A stretch of DNA of 64,000 nt from Nocardia seriolae NBRC 15557 (GCF_007990715.1 NZ_BJWY01000011.1:37188-101187); one strand, 5' to 3'. Counted from the first letter of the stretch, positions 1-12,905 are shown. A program made the numbers and translations. The notes: generated by a model not told the origin, from the sequence alone.

Positions 1-542
1 GGTTTCATCTCCGCGGTGGACACCACCCACGCCCGCGACGACGGCAGCATCCCGACCGCCGCGCTCACCGAGAGCCGCATCCTGGCCCAGCAGGCCCGCA
101 CCGCCGAGACCCTCAAGCTGGTGCGCCGCGACACCGGCGCGGACGACGACCGCACCTACGACCGGGCCATCGACAAATTGCGGAACATCCTGTCCGGCTA
201 CGCATCCGACGCGCCGGGCGCGAACGAGGTGCGGACCGCCGCGGCCGCCCTGGACCGCTGGCGGGCCGCGCACCAGCGCATGAACGACGCGCTGTCCAAG
301 GGCGACTTCCTCGGCGCGGCCGCGGTCGCCACCGGTCCCGGCGCGAACGAGGCCGCCGCGCAGACCGACGCCCTGGACCGCGCCCTCGGCGACGGCATCG
401 CCGACACCCGGAACATGTTGCGCACCGACACTTCTCACGCCGCCCGCACCCTGGACCTGCTCGCGCCGGGCGCGCTGGTGCTGAGCACCGCCGCCGCAGT
501 GCTGATCGCGGCGGGCCTGTGGCCCCGGTTCCGGGAGTACCG

Positions 543-546
<4 letters not shown>
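1..546 (+). CDS. glnX: GlnX-type membrane sensor protein, 3' part only
   Basis: The reading frame is open from the first base, so the gene begins upstream of the window and only its last 181 codons are present. What is visible is an Ala- and charge-rich helical region, such as an extracytoplasmic four-helix sensor domain would give, followed by a hydrophobic segment near the C-terminus (LLAPGALVLSTAAAVLIAAG) and a short basic tail, consistent with a last transmembrane helix. The stop overlaps the glnH start (ATGA). In mycobacteria glnX, glnH and pknG form one operon in which GlnX is proposed to relay amino-acid binding by GlnH to the kinase PknG; the same three-gene order here is the main ground for the name. 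The N-terminal half cannot be judged. Confidence 0.8.
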
Positions 547-4096
<3,550 letters not shown>

Positions 4097-4100
4097 GCGT

Positions 4101-4217
4101 CACCGGAAAGAGCCCGTGTCGCCTGCGGCGATCTCGGGGGCAGCCTGAGATCACGGGGTCGGCGAGGGATTGTTCGATCCCTACCGCAGTGTGCGTGGTG
4201 CGACACGGGTTCCGGTG
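4101..4217. other. Branched inverted-repeat structure between pknG and ackA
   Basis: The outer arms pair as CACCGGAA (4101-4108) with TTCCGGTG (4210-4217) and CCCGTGTCGC (4113-4122) with GCGACACGGG (4200-4209), leaving a four-base bulge. Inside, TGCGG (4124-4128) pairs with CCGCA (4184-4188) and encloses two smaller hairpins, GATCTC/GAGATC and AGGGAT/ATCCCT. The element lies between convergent genes, so it may act in termination or be a processed 3' RNA. It lacks the arm spacing and anticodon arm of a tRNA. Confidence 0.5.
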
Positions 4218-4243
4218 GACCTGGGAGGATCCTGGCCCGGCAT

Positions 4244-4271
4244 TCACGATGCCATTCGCATCGTGATGTTT
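4244..4271 (+). terminator. Rho-independent terminator downstream of pknG
   Basis: TCACGATGC and GCATCGTGA form a perfect 9-bp stem around a 5-base loop, followed by TGTTTTC on the plus strand. The T-tract places it as the end of the glnX-glnH-pknG transcript. Confidence 0.65.
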
Positions 4272-4310
4272 TCATGAAGCCCGGTCCGGGCCTCGGCCGA
4301 CCGGGTCGAT

Positions 4311-5507
4311 TCAGCCGACCAGGTCGGCGGACGCGCGGGCGATGGCGAGTTCCTCGTTGGTCGGCACCACCAGCACCGAGATCTCGGAGTCGTCGGTCGA
4401 GATCTTGCGGGCCACCCGGGAGCGCTCGACATTGCGGGCCTCGTCGATGCGGATGCCGTAGCGCTCCAGGCCCGCCAGCGCCTCGGCGCGCACGTGCGCG
4501 TCGTTCTCTCCGACACCGGCGGTGAAGGTGATGGCGTCGACCTGGCCGAGCTCGATCAGGTACGCGCCGATGTAGCGGCGCAGCCGGTGGATGTAGACGT
4601 CGAACGCCAATTTCGCGGTGGGATGACCGGTTTCGATGAGCTGGCCCAGTTCCCGGAAGTCGTTGACGCCGGAGATGCCCTTGATGCCGGAGTGCCGGTT
4701 GAGCAGGGCGTCCACATCGTTCACATCCATGCCCGCGGTGCGGATCAGGTGGAAGATGATGCCCGGGTCCAGATCACCGGAGCGGGTGCCCATGACCAGG
4801 CCCTCGAGCGGGGTCAGGCCCATGGTGGTGTCCACGGCCCGGCCGCCGCGCACGGCCGAGGCCGACGCACCGTTGCCCAGGTGCAGCACGATCTGGTTCA
4901 GCTCCGCCCGGTCCTTACCGAGGAATTCGGCGACCTGGCCGGACACGTAGTCGTGCGAGGTGCCGTGGAAGCCGTACTTGCGAATACCGTGCGCGGCAGC
5001 GGTTTCCGCGTCGATGGCGTAGGCCTTGGCGGCCGCGGGCAGGTTGTGGAAGAACGCGGTGTCGAAGACCGCGACCTGCGGCACGTCCGGCAGCAGCGCG
5101 CGGGCGGACTCGATGCCGATGACGTTGGGCGGATTGTGCAGCGGGGCCAGCGCAGACAGGTCGATGATGGCCTTGACCACGTCGTCGTCGATGAGCGTGG
5201 GCCGGTAGAAGACCTCTCCGCCGTGCACCACCCGGTGCCCGACCGCGCCCAGATCGGCGTGCGCCAGATCCTGGCCGGAGGTCTTGAACAGGTCGAACAC
5301 CACGTGCAGGCCCGCCGCGTGATCGGCGAGCGGGCCCCGGTACTCGAAAGTCTGTCCGCCACACTTGTGTTCGACGGTGACGATGTCGCTCTCGACATCC
5401 TCGCCGATGCGCTGCACCACGCCGGACGCGACCACGTCGGCCGACTCCGGTTCCAGCAGCTGGTATTTGATGGACGAGGAACCGGAGTTGATCACCAGAA
5501 CCTTCAT
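4311..5507 (-). CDS. ackA: Acetate kinase
   Basis: 398 residues, usual for AckA. It catalyses acetyl phosphate + ADP to acetate + ATP (reversible) in the cytoplasm. Signature blocks are present: [15 protein letters not shown] at the N-terminus, [24 protein letters not shown], the [11 protein letters not shown] region and [10 protein letters not shown]. Its ATG overlaps the pta stop by four bases, so translation is coupled and the pair works as the Pta-AckA pathway of acetate overflow, acetate activation and acetyl-phosphate supply. It converges on pknG; pknG-ackA-pta-fgd is the neighbourhood also found in M. tuberculosis. Confidence 0.97.
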   Translation of the reverse strand: MKVLVINSGSSSIKYQLLEPESADVVASGVVQRIGEDVESDIVTVEHKCGGQTFEYRGPLADHAAGLHVVFDLFKTSGQDLAHADLGAVGHRVVHGGEVFYRPTLIDDDVVKAIIDLSALAPLHNPPNVIGIESARALLPDVPQVAVFDTAFFHNLPAAAKAYAIDAETAAAHGIRKYGFHGTSHDYVSGQVAEFLGKDRAELNQIVLHLGNGASASAVRGGRAVDTTMGLTPLEGLVMGTRSGDLDPGIIFHLIRTAGMDVNDVDALLNRHSGIKGISGVNDFRELGQLIETGHPTAKLAFDVYIHRLRRYIGAYLIELGQVDAITFTAGVGENDAHVRAEALAGLERYGIRIDEARNVERSRVARKISTDDSEISVLVVPTNEELAIARASADLVG

Positions 5508-7585
5508 TGCGCCTCCTGTTGGGCTTGAATGGCGGTGATGGCAACGGTGTTCACGATGTCGGCGACGAGCGCGCCGCGGGAGAGGTCGTTGACCGGCTTG
5601 CGCAGACCCTGGAGCACCGGGCCGATGGCCACCGCTCCGGCGCTGCGCTGCACCGCTTTGTAGGTGTTGTTACCCGTATTGAGATCCGGGAAGATGAAGA
5701 CCGTCGCCTGACCGGCCACCTCGGAATTGGGCAGCTTGGTCTTGGCCACCGCCGGTTCGATGGCGGCGTCGTACTGAATCGGGCCCTCCACCAACAGTTC
5801 CGGGGCACGCTCGTGCACCAGGTTGGTGGCATTGCGGACCTTGTCGACGTCCGCGCCGGAGCCGGATTCACCGGTCGAGTACGAAAGCATGGCCACCCGC
5901 GGGTCGATGCCGAACTGGGCGGCGGTGCGGGCGGAGGAGATGGCGATATCGGCCAGCTGTTCCTGGGTCGGATCCGGCACCACGGCGCAATCGCCGTACA
6001 CCAGCACACGATCCGCGAGACACATGAGGAAGACCGAGGACACCGTGGACACGCCCGGCGTGGTCTTGATGATCTCGAAGGACGGGCGGATGGTGTGCGC
6101 GGTGGTGTGCGCCGCGCCCGACACCATGCCGTCGGCCACGCCCATGTGCACCATCATGGTGCCGAAATACGAGATGTCGCTCATGAATTCGCGGGCGCGG
6201 TCCACCGTCATGCCCTTGTGGGCGCGCAGGCGGGCGTACTCCTCGGCGAATTCGTCGCGCAGCGCGCAGGTCTTGGGTTCGAGCACCTCGGCGGCGTCGA
6301 TGTCCACGCCCAGTTCGGCGGCGCGACCGCGCACGGCCGCCTCCTCGCCGAGAATGGTGAGATCGGCGATCTTGCGTTGCAAGACGCGACCCGCCGCGCG
6401 CAGGATGCGGTCGTCGTCGCCCTCGGGCAGCACGATGCGCTTGCGGTCACCGCGGGCACGCTCGATGAGCTGGTACTCGAACATCTGCGGGGTGACGATG
6501 TTGGGGATCGGAACCTCGATCTGCCGCAACAGTTCCCGCGGATCGACCCGCTCCTCCATGACCGCCAGCGCGGTGTCCACCTTGCGGATGCTGGACAGCG
6601 AGACCCGGCCACGGGTGAGCGCGGTGGCCTTGGCGGTCTCGAAGGTGCCGAGATCGGTCGAGAGGATGGGCAGCTTGGGCTTGAGGCCCGCCATCAGCCG
6701 GGCGATGGACGGCTCGGGCAGCATGCCGCCGTTCATGATGATGCCCGCCAGCGACGGGAAGCCTTCCGCCTCATGGGCGTTCACCAGCGCCAGCAGCACG
6801 TCGGAGCGGTCGCCGGGGGTGATGACGGCGACGCCGTCGGTGAGGCGCTCGAGAATGTGCTCGGCGGTCATGCCGCCGACGATCACGTCCAGGGCCTCGC
6901 GCTGCATGAGTTCCGAATCGCCGCTGTAGAGTTCGCCGCCGATCGCCTCGCGCAGCTCCTCCATGGTGGGGGCCTGCAACAGCGGCACCTCCGGCAGCGC
7001 CCAGGACGGCACCGCGGCAACCTTTTTCAGCACGGCCGCGTCGGCCTCGATCTGCACGGGATCGCAGCGGTTGGCCACCACGGCCACCAGCTTGGCGTGC
7101 TCGGCCACCAGCTCACCGCGGCACAGCTCCACCAGCTGGCCCAATTCGTCCGGGGTGCGGCCGATTCCGCGCACCACCAGCAGTACGGGCGCGCCCAGGT
7201 TGACCGCGATGCGGGCGTTGTAGCGCAATTCGCTGGGGCTGGCGACGTCGGTGTAGTCGGAGCCGATGATGAGCACGGCGTCGCACTGCTTGGCGACGGC
7301 GTGGTAGCGCATGACGATCTCGGAGATCGCCGCGTCCGGGTCCTCGTGCACCTGTTCGTAGGTGACGCCGATGGCCTGGTCGTAGTCGACATCGGAGGTG
7401 GAGTGCTCGAGCAGCAGCTCGAGGATGTAGTCGCGGCCGTTCGCGGACCGGGTGATGGGGCGGAACACGCCCACCCGCGGGGTCGTCGCGGCGAGAGCTT
7501 GGAGAACGCCCAGCGCCACCGTCGACTTGCCGGTGTCGCCCTCAGGGGACGCGATGTACACACTGGAAACCGGTGTGGCAGCCAT
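5504..7585 (-). CDS. pta: Phosphate acetyltransferase (long form)
   Basis: 693 residues, the long Pta form. An N-terminal P-loop/DRTGG-type regulatory half begins at [16 protein letters not shown], and the C-terminal catalytic PTA_PTB domain begins near [18 protein letters not shown]. It converts acetyl-CoA + phosphate to acetyl phosphate + CoA. The start chosen is the ATG of MAATPVSSV, because the homology begins there and the 18 extra codons upstream look non-coding; the ribosome-binding site is weak. The stop overlaps the ackA start. The long, Asn/His-rich open frame antisense to this gene is a high-GC shadow. Confidence 0.95.
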   Translation of the reverse strand: MAATPVSSVYIASPEGDTGKSTVALGVLQALAATTPRVGVFRPITRSANGRDYILELLLEHSTSDVDYDQAIGVTYEQVHEDPDAAISEIVMRYHAVAKQCDAVLIIGSDYTDVASPSELRYNARIAVNLGAPVLLVVRGIGRTPDELGQLVELCRGELVAEHAKLVAVVANRCDPVQIEADAAVLKKVAAVPSWALPEVPLLQAPTMEELREAIGGELYSGDSELMQREALDVIVGGMTAEHILERLTDGVAVITPGDRSDVLLALVNAHEAEGFPSLAGIIMNGGMLPEPSIARLMAGLKPKLPILSTDLGTFETAKATALTRGRVSLSSIRKVDTALAVMEERVDPRELLRQIEVPIPNIVTPQMFEYQLIERARGDRKRIVLPEGDDDRILRAAGRVLQRKIADLTILGEEAAVRGRAAELGVDIDAAEVLEPKTCALRDEFAEEYARLRAHKGMTVDRAREFMSDISYFGTMMVHMGVADGMVSGAAHTTAHTIRPSFEIIKTTPGVSTVSSVFLMCLADRVLVYGDCAVVPDPTQEQLADIAISSARTAAQFGIDPRVAMLSYSTGESGSGADVDKVRNATNLVHERAPELLVEGPIQYDAAIEPAVAKTKLPNSEVAGQATVFIFPDLNTGNNTYKAVQRSAGAVAIGPVLQGLRKPVNDLSRGALVADIVNTVAITAIQAQQEAQ

Positions 7586-7704
7586 GAGCGAAAGCCTACC
7601 GAGCGTTTTGATCCGATTTCCGCGTCTGCCGGGCAACACGTCAAGCGCGCCTAATTATGCATGACAGCTATCGATCATCGAGGCCCCGCTCGAGCAGGAG
7701 TTTT

Positions 7705-7725
7705 CCGCGGGAGCCATTCCCGCGG
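7705..7725 (-). terminator. Hairpin between fgd and pta
   Basis: CCGCGGGA and TCCCGCGG pair around a short loop in the 281-base gap between the fgd stop and the pta start. It is followed on the minus strand by AAAACTCC, so a weak terminator for fgd is possible, but the U-tract is not classical. Confidence 0.3.
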
Positions 7726-7866
7726 CCGGGCCCGCGAGACTGCAATCACATGACATATGTCCCGGTCCGGGGCCTGTTTTCGACCGCCGGGCGGCACACC
7801 CGGAAGGGACTCCGCAAGGGCGGTCCGTCCCCGGGTACCGCCCGATCGGGTGTGATGCGCGACGCC

Positions 7867-8874
7867 TCAGAGAGCGCGCAGGCGCGGGGCCAGATCGCGC
7901 TGGAACAGGTCCAGGAAACGGCGCTGGTCGTGGCCCGGGGCGTGGAAGACCAGGTGGTTCAGGCCCGCGTCCAGGTACGGCTTGATCTGCTCGACGGCCT
8001 GGTCCGGATCGCTGGCCACGATCCAGCGCTTGGCGATCTGCTCGATCGGCAGCGCGTCGGCCGCGGCCTCCATCTCGATCGGGTCGGTGATGGAGTGCTT
8101 CTGCTCGGCGGTCAGCGAGAGCGGGGCCCAGAAACGCGTGTTCTCCAGGGCCAGTTCGGGATCGGTGTCGTAGGAGATCTTGATCTCGATCATCCGGTCG
8201 ATGTCCTCGACGGTCTTGCCGACCTTGGCCGCGCCCTCGGCGACGGCGGGCATGAGCTTCTCGGTGTAGAGGTCCATGCCCTTGCCCGAGGTGCAGATGA
8301 AACCGTCACCGGCGCGACCGGCGTAGCGGGCCACCAGCGGACCGCCCGCGGCGATGTAGACCGGGATGCCGCCCTTGGGCACGTCGTAGATCGAGGCGCC
8401 GACGGTCTTGTAGTACTGGCCGTCGAAGTCGACGCGCTCGCCGGTCCACAGCGCGCGCATGAGATCCACCGACTCGCGCAGGCGCGCGAAACGCTCCTTG
8501 AACTCCGGCCATTCGCCGGTGTAGCCGGTGGCGATCTCGTTGAGCGCCTCGCCCGACCCGACGCCGAGCATGATGCGGTCCGGGTACAGGCAGCCCATGG
8601 TGGCGAAGGCCTGCGCGATGACCGCCGGGTTGTAGCGGAAGGTCGGGGTCAGCACCGAGGTGCCGAGCTGGATGCGCTTGGTGCGCTCGCCGACCGCGGC
8701 CAGGAAGGCCAGCGAGAACGGGGCGTGGCCGCCATTGTGCCGCCAGGGCTGGAAATGGTCGGAGACCGTGGCGCTGTCGAGGCCGTGCGCCTCCGCCGCC
8801 ACCGCCAGCTCCACCAGTTCCCGGGGGCCGAACTGTTCCGCGGATGCCTTGTAACCGAGCTTGAGGTCCTTCAC
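7867..8874 (-). CDS. fgd: F420-dependent glucose-6-phosphate dehydrogenase
   Basis: A luciferase-like TIM barrel of 335 residues that oxidises glucose 6-phosphate to 6-phosphogluconolactone while reducing coenzyme F420. It is nearly colinear with the 336-residue mycobacterial Fgd1 through [83 protein letters not shown] and [20 protein letters not shown] chose the GTG that reads (V)[10 protein letters not shown] because AGGAG sits seven bases upstream; an upstream ATG would add 15 residues. F420H2 from this enzyme feeds deazaflavin reductases used in redox defence and nitroimidazole activation. Confidence 0.96.
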   Translation of the reverse strand: MKDLKLGYKASAEQFGPRELVELAVAAEAHGLDSATVSDHFQPWRHNGGHAPFSLAFLAAVGERTKRIQLGTSVLTPTFRYNPAVIAQAFATMGCLYPDRIMLGVGSGEALNEIATGYTGEWPEFKERFARLRESVDLMRALWTGERVDFDGQYYKTVGASIYDVPKGGIPVYIAAGGPLVARYAGRAGDGFICTSGKGMDLYTEKLMPAVAEGAAKVGKTVEDIDRMIEIKISYDTDPELALENTRFWAPLSLTAEQKHSITDPIEMEAAADALPIEQIAKRWIVASDPDQAVEQIKPYLDAGLNHLVFHAPGHDQRRFLDLFQRDLAPRLRAL

Positions 8875-9127
8875 CTGGGCACTCCTGTCGCCTTGCTGCG
8901 CTTGGGTTGTGCGGGCCAACCTCCCGCCGGTCGCCTGCGACGCCGCGCGTCACAAACGGACTTACCTCGCACCCTAGGTCAGCGACGGGAGGCGGTGCGG
9001 CAGGGGTCACACCCAAGTCCTCGAACCCCGGGTCGGGGAACGGTATTCCGGGGATAAGACCGGTCGGACGGTCAGCTAGAGCGGGAATATATGAGCGCCC
9101 GGTCCCGGGATAGCGGAGAATGTGCGC

Positions 9128-9931
9128 GTGACCAACTCGAACGCAGATCCGATCCTCTCCTACCTGACCGACATGGACGGCGTCCTCGTACACGAGAATC
9201 ACATGGTTCCGGGAGCCGATCAGTTCCTCGCCGAGCTGCGCGACAACGGCATTCCGTTCCTGGTCCTCACCAACAACTCCATCTACACCGCGCGCGACCT
9301 GCAGGCCCGGCTCAAGCACACCGGTCTCGAAATCCCGGTCGAAGCCATCTGGACTTCCGCCCTGGCCACCGCGACCTTCCTCAACGATCAGCGTCCCGGC
9401 GGCACCGCCTACGTGGTCGGCGAGTCCGGCCTCACCACCGCCCTGCACGAAATCGGTTACATCCTCACCGATTCCGACCCGGACTACGTGGTCCTCGGCG
9501 AAACCCGCACGTACTCTTTCGAAGCCATCACCACCGCCATCCGCCTCGTCGCGGCGGGCGCCCGCTTCATCGCCACCAACCCCGACGCCACCGGCCCCTC
9601 CCGCGAGGGCATCCTCCCCGCCACCGGCTCGGTCGCCGCCCTCATCACCCAGGCCACCGGCAAGAAGCCCTACTACGTCGGCAAGCCCAACCCCCTGATG
9701 ATGCGCTCGGCCCTGCGCCGCATCGGCGCCCACTCCCAGTCCACCGTCATGATCGGCGACCGCATGGACACCGACGTCATCGCGGGCCTCGAAGCGGGCA
9801 TGCGCACCATCCTCGTCACCACCGGCATCTCCACCCCGGCCCTGGTCGAACAGTTCCCCTACCGCCCCACCACCATCCTCCCCTCGGTAGCCGCCCTGGT
9901 CGGCAAGACCAAGGACCCGTTCGCGCTCTAG
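9128..9931 (+). CDS. HAD-IIA family (NagD-like) hydrolase
   Basis: 267 residues with the HAD motifs of subfamily IIA: motif I YLTDMDGVLVHE (nucleophile and acid/base Asp), motif II LVLTNNS, motif III Lys in YYVGKPNPLMM, and motif IV MIGDRMDTDVIAGLEAGM. The cap module lies between motifs II and III. NagD-type enzymes dephosphorylate small phosphorylated metabolites such as nucleotides or sugar phosphates; the substrate cannot be read from sequence. Two in-frame GTG codons compete. The second has GGAG nine bases upstream and is used here; the first lies 6 bases earlier. It is transcribed away from fgd and converges on the MarR gene. Confidence 0.88.
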   Translation: MTNSNADPILSYLTDMDGVLVHENHMVPGADQFLAELRDNGIPFLVLTNNSIYTARDLQARLKHTGLEIPVEAIWTSALATATFLNDQRPGGTAYVVGESGLTTALHEIGYILTDSDPDYVVLGETRTYSFEAITTAIRLVAAGARFIATNPDATGPSREGILPATGSVAALITQATGKKPYYVGKPNPLMMRSALRRIGAHSQSTVMIGDRMDTDVIAGLEAGMRTILVTTGISTPALVEQFPYRPTTILPSVAALVGKTKDPFAL

Positions 9932-9952
9932 CCGAATCGCGGGCGGCGCCCG

Positions 9953-10399
9953 TCACTCGGCATCGAAAACAGCCAAGGCGGCGGATAATTCGGTCAGGGC
10001 GTCGACGATTTGTGAGAATCGTTCGACGCCCAGTTCCGCGGTCAAGCGAGCGGCCATCTTGGCGTGCTGCGGGTTGATGCGACGCACCGCCTCGAAGCCC
10101 GCCTCGGTGATAGCAACCAACTTGGCGCGCCGATGGGCCGGGTTGGGACGGTATTCGGCCAGCCCCTTGCCCACCAGCAGATCCGCGATGCGCTGCACGC
10201 TCTGCCGGGTGATGCCCATCTCACGGGCGATACCGGCCACCGGCAACGGGCCGGGCTGGACCGCGCCGAGCACCTGCCACCAGGCCGCGGTGATACCGGC
10301 GGGCGTGGCCAACTCCTCTGCGATAGTGAGGAATTGGCCGTTCAGCTTGAACGACGTGATCGCGGCGGTGCTGAACAGTTCCTGCTCGGAGCGCGTCAT
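9953..10399 (-). CDS. MarR family transcriptional regulator
   Basis: 148 residues with a winged-helix core (LPVAGIAREMGITRQSVQRIADLLVGKGLAEYRPNPAHRRAKLVAITEAG). The recognition helix lies in ITRQSVQRIADLL and the wing in NPAHRRAKLVAIT, with dimerisation helices at both ends. Its ATG overlaps the stop of the PfpI-type gene upstream by four bases, so the two genes form one transcript and the repressor probably controls its own operon through the palindromes in front of it. MarR proteins usually respond to phenolic ligands or oxidants; the inducer is unknown. Confidence 0.9.
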   Translation of the reverse strand: MTRSEQELFSTAAITSFKLNGQFLTIAEELATPAGITAAWWQVLGAVQPGPLPVAGIAREMGITRQSVQRIADLLVGKGLAEYRPNPAHRRAKLVAITEAGFEAVRRINPQHAKMAARLTAELGVERFSQIVDALTELSAALAVFDAE

Positions 10400-11037
10400 C
10401 GAGCCGCCGCCGCACGCTGCTGCTCATAGTGGGCCAGCGTGTAGAAGCCAGCGCCGTCATTGTTTCCGTACAGCTGGTACCAGGCGTCCAGCACGTGCGG
10501 CTCGTAGAGACCCAGGCGCTCGAAGACCGCGCGGGCGAAATCCACGGGGCGGGTTCCGGTCGCGGTGATGAGATCACCGTCGAGGACAGCGGTCGTGTCC
10601 TGGTCATAGTGGTCCAGACCCGAATATCCGCTCATGGACAGATAACCCAGGTCGTTGCTGGTGTGGCGACGATCGTTCAGCAGCCCGGCGCGGGCGAGCC
10701 CGAAGGTCGCACCGCAGATCGCGGCCACCGGCACTGCGGCGGAGAGGAATTCACTCGCCTTCGCCTCCAAGGCCACGAGTTCGCCCGCCTCCCAAGTGGA
10801 TCCGCCGGGCAGGATGAGCATCGCGCTGTCGGCCGGGCGCAGATCCTCGAGCGCCAAATCGGGCACAACCCGCATCCCACCCATGGACGTCACCGGATCG
10901 GCACTCGGCCCGACTGTCTTGACCTGCCAGGTTCCCGGATCGCGCTGCCACAGCTCGCGATTGATGTGCGCTGTTGCGTGCCCGACCTCCCAATCCGAGA
11001 AGGTATCGAACACTGCCATATGAACCGTTCTCATCAT
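10396..11037 (-). CDS. DJ-1/PfpI family protein
   Basis: 213 residues with a class I glutamine-amidotransferase-like fold. The nucleophile elbow is VAAICGATFGLARAGLL, with Cys as the probable active residue, and MLILPGGSTWEAGE lies before it. Members act as glyoxalase- or chaperone-like stress proteins, hydratases or regulators; this one cannot be placed further. Coupling to a MarR gene suggests an inducible response to a reactive small molecule. Two ATGs lie at the start and no ribosome-binding site precedes them: the upstream bases are the operator palindrome itself, so a leaderless message or an internal start (MAVFDTF, six codons in) is possible. Confidence 0.85.
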   Translation of the reverse strand: MMRTVHMAVFDTFSDWEVGHATAHINRELWQRDPGTWQVKTVGPSADPVTSMGGMRVVPDLALEDLRPADSAMLILPGGSTWEAGELVALEAKASEFLSAAVPVAAICGATFGLARAGLLNDRRHTSNDLGYLSMSGYSGLDHYDQDTTAVLDGDLITATGTRPVDFARAVFERLGLYEPHVLDAWYQLYGNNDGAGFYTLAHYEQQRAAAAR

Positions 11038-11072
11038 GACAGTATGCTGTCATATTTGACAGCATACTGTCA
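11037..11072. promoter_or_regulatory. Double-palindrome MarR operator
   Basis: TGACAGTATGCTGTCA (11037-11052) and its exact reverse complement TGACAGCATACTGTCA (11057-11072) flank a 4-base spacer. Each 16-mer is itself an inverted repeat (TGACAG...CTGTCA). The element abuts and overlaps the start codon of the PfpI/MarR operon, so binding of the co-encoded MarR protein would block both promoter and translation start. Confidence 0.8.
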
Positions 11073-11092
11073 ATGCTCTGGCCCGGGAACGA

Positions 11093-11127
11093 CGAAGGGC
11101 CGGAACCCATCGGGTTCCGGCCCTTCG
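11093..11127 (-). terminator. Terminator hairpin after metZ
   Basis: CGAAGGGCCGGAACCC and GGGTTCCGGCCCTTCG form a perfect 16-bp stem with a 3-base loop, ten bases past the metZ stop. It lies between the PfpI operon promoter and metZ and most likely ends the rhodanese-metZ transcript. Confidence 0.7.
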
Positions 11128-11136
11128 CTCACACTC

Positions 11137-12351
11137 TCAGCTCAGCGCGTGATCCAGGTCGCCGAGTAGGTCCTCGACATCCTCGAGGCCGATGGAGATG
11201 CGGACGACGCCGTCGGTGATGCCCACTGCCGCACGGCCTTCCGGGCCCATGGCGCGGTGGGTGGTGGTGGCGGGGTGGGTGATCAGCGTCTTGGCGTCGC
11301 CGAGGTTGTTGGAGATGTCGATGATGCGCAGGCGGTTCAGCACCTCGAAGGCGCGCTTCTTGGCCTCGTGCTCGGGGGCCTTCAGTTCGAAGGTGATCAC
11401 CGTGCCGCCGCCGGACATCTGGCGCTTGGCCAGCTCGTACTGCGGGTGCGAGGACAGGAAGGGGTACTTGACCCAAGCCACCGAGGGGTGGGATTCCAGG
11501 AACTGGGCGATCTTCAGGGCGGAGTCGACCGACTGGCGCAGGCGCAGGGGCATGGTCTCCAGGCCCTTGAGCAGGGTCCAGGCGTTGAAGGGGCTCAGGG
11601 CCGGACCGGTGTGGCGCATAAGGTTTTTGACCGGGCCGTCGATGTAGTCCTGCGGGCCCAGGATCGCACCACCGAGGACGCGGCCCTGGCCGTCGATGTG
11701 TTTGGTGCCCGAGTAGACGGTGATGTCCGCGCCCAGATCGAAGCCGCGCTGCAGCAGCGGGGTGGCGAAGACGTTGTCCAGCACCACCTTCGCGCCCGCG
11801 GCGTGGGCGAGGTCGGAGACCGCGCGCACATCGGTGAGGGTCTGCATGGGGTTGGAGGGGGTCTCGAAGAAGACGGCCTGGGTGGGGACCGACAGCGCCT
11901 GCTCCCACTGGTCCAGGTCCTCGCCGTCGACGAAGACGGTTTCCACGCCCCACCGCGGCAGGATCTCGTTGGCCACTACGAAGCACGAACCGAACAGGCT
12001 GCGCGCCGCGACCAGGCGGTCACCGGCGGACAGCAGCGCGCCCAGCGCGGTGAACACCGCCGACATACCGGACGCGGTGGCGAAACAGGCTTCCGCGCCG
12101 TCGATCAGACGCAGCCGCTCCTCGAACATGGCGACCGTCGGGTTGCCGTAGCGGGAGTAGACGAAGTGCTCGATATCGCCGGTGAACGAGGCCTCGGCCG
12201 CCTCGGCGCTCTCGTAGACGAAACCCGAATTGAGGAACAGCGCCTCGGAGGTCTCGTCGAAGCCGGAGCGCCGGGTGCCGCCGCGCACCGCCTGGGTGGC
12301 GGGGCCGACGCCCTCGGGAAGCGGTTTCTCGAAAGAGCCGCCGGTGATCAT
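11137..12351 (-). CDS. metZ: O-succinylhomoserine sulfhydrylase
   Basis: 404 residues, a PLP enzyme of the Cys/Met metabolism family. It makes homocysteine from O-succinyl- (or O-acetyl-) homoserine and sulfide in methionine synthesis. Visible blocks: SRYGNPTVAMFEERL, ATASGMSAVFTAL, VVLDNVFATPLLQ, the PLP-lysine motif YSGTKHIDGQGR, and the C-terminal ITHPATTTH. The ATG (MITGGSF) has GGAGG about six bases upstream and overlaps the rhodanese stop (ATGA). The SAM-IV riboswitch ahead of the operon fits methionine control. The same rhodanese-metZ pair exists in M. tuberculosis (Rv0390-Rv0391). The preferred acyl-homoserine is not decided by sequence alone. Confidence 0.94.
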   Translation of the reverse strand: MITGGSFEKPLPEGVGPATQAVRGGTRRSGFDETSEALFLNSGFVYESAEAAEASFTGDIEHFVYSRYGNPTVAMFEERLRLIDGAEACFATASGMSAVFTALGALLSAGDRLVAARSLFGSCFVVANEILPRWGVETVFVDGEDLDQWEQALSVPTQAVFFETPSNPMQTLTDVRAVSDLAHAAGAKVVLDNVFATPLLQRGFDLGADITVYSGTKHIDGQGRVLGGAILGPQDYIDGPVKNLMRHTGPALSPFNAWTLLKGLETMPLRLRQSVDSALKIAQFLESHPSVAWVKYPFLSSHPQYELAKRQMSGGGTVITFELKAPEHEAKKRAFEVLNRLRIIDISNNLGDAKTLITHPATTTHRAMGPEGRAAVGITDGVVRISIGLEDVEDLLGDLDHALS

Positions 12352-12770
12352 GACTGCCTCCACGGGAGTCCGTCGGCGCGCCAGCCGGTGCTGCCGCGAT
12401 GACCTTGGCCGTCCAGCGCGCCTTCGAAGCCGTCGACCACATTGAACGACGGGGCGATGCCGAGGGCGGTGACCGCGGTGGCCGCGCCGATGGAGCGCTG
12501 ACCGGAACGGCAGATGAAGATGATCGGGGCGTCCGAATCCGCTGGGCGATCGGCGAGGGCCTGCTTGACCTGGTCGGTGAAGCGGGCATTGGGCGTGCCG
12601 GTGGCGTCCACCCATTCGATGAGGGCCGTCGGCCGACCGATGCCGCTGGTGTCGGGCACGCCGACGAATCGCCACTCCGCTTCGGTGCGGACATCCACCA
12701 GCACCGCATCCGGATTGTCGCGCAACAACTCCCACGCCTGCTTCGGCGTGATGTCACCCGCGTAGTTCAC
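12348..12770 (-). CDS. Rhodanese-like sulfurtransferase
   Basis: A single rhodanese domain of 140 residues. The active-site loop CRSGQRS follows IIFI, and the CH2-like motif VLVDVRTEAEWRFVG is near the N-terminus. It probably carries sulfane sulfur as a persulfide. The GTG start has GGAGG five bases upstream, and the stop overlaps metZ, so the two are translationally coupled; delivering or trapping sulfide for MetZ is a reasonable inference. It is the first gene behind the SAM-IV riboswitch. Confidence 0.9.
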   Translation of the reverse strand: MNYAGDITPKQAWELLRDNPDAVLVDVRTEAEWRFVGVPDTSGIGRPTALIEWVDATGTPNARFTDQVKQALADRPADSDAPIIFICRSGQRSIGAATAVTALGIAPSFNVVDGFEGALDGQGHRGSTGWRADGLPWRQS

Positions 12771-12784
12771 CTGTACCTCCTGTG

Positions 12785-12905
12785 AATCCGCACTTGCCGC
12801 ACCGCTGCTCGGTGCGTGGCCAGGTCGTCACCCGGAGCACCCCACCGCGGAGGAGGGTTGCCGACCAGCGAGCCGGGGCTTGGCGCTGGCACTCATGACC
12901 TGGGA
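12785..12905 (-). ncRNA. SAM-IV riboswitch leader of the rhodanese-metZ operon
   Basis: Read on the minus strand, the leader contains the blocks I recall from the actinobacterial SAM-IV class: GGTCATGAGTGCCAGCG, AAGCCCCGGC, GGCAACCCTCC, CGCGGTGGGGTGC and CCGGGTGACGACC. The ends of the core pair as CCAGGTC (12898-12904) with GACCTGG (12820-12826), forming P1. A downstream hairpin GCACCG/CGGTGC and the sequence GCAAGTGCGG lie where the 3' pseudoknot partner is expected. The ribosome-binding site GGAGG follows at once, so S-adenosylmethionine binding probably reduces translation or transcription of the operon. Confidence 0.87.

Noticed and set aside
4165..4182. T-arm-like sequence AGGGAT-TGTTCG-ATCCCT suggesting a tRNA
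   Set aside because: No matching acceptor, D and anticodon arms at tRNA spacing and no CCA-end geometry; treated as part of the pknG-ackA structure.
5507..7654. A 715-codon open frame antisense to pta
   Set aside because: Composition is His/Gly/Arg/Val-rich with no domains, and it mirrors the codon periodicity of a well-conserved enzyme; a high-GC shadow.
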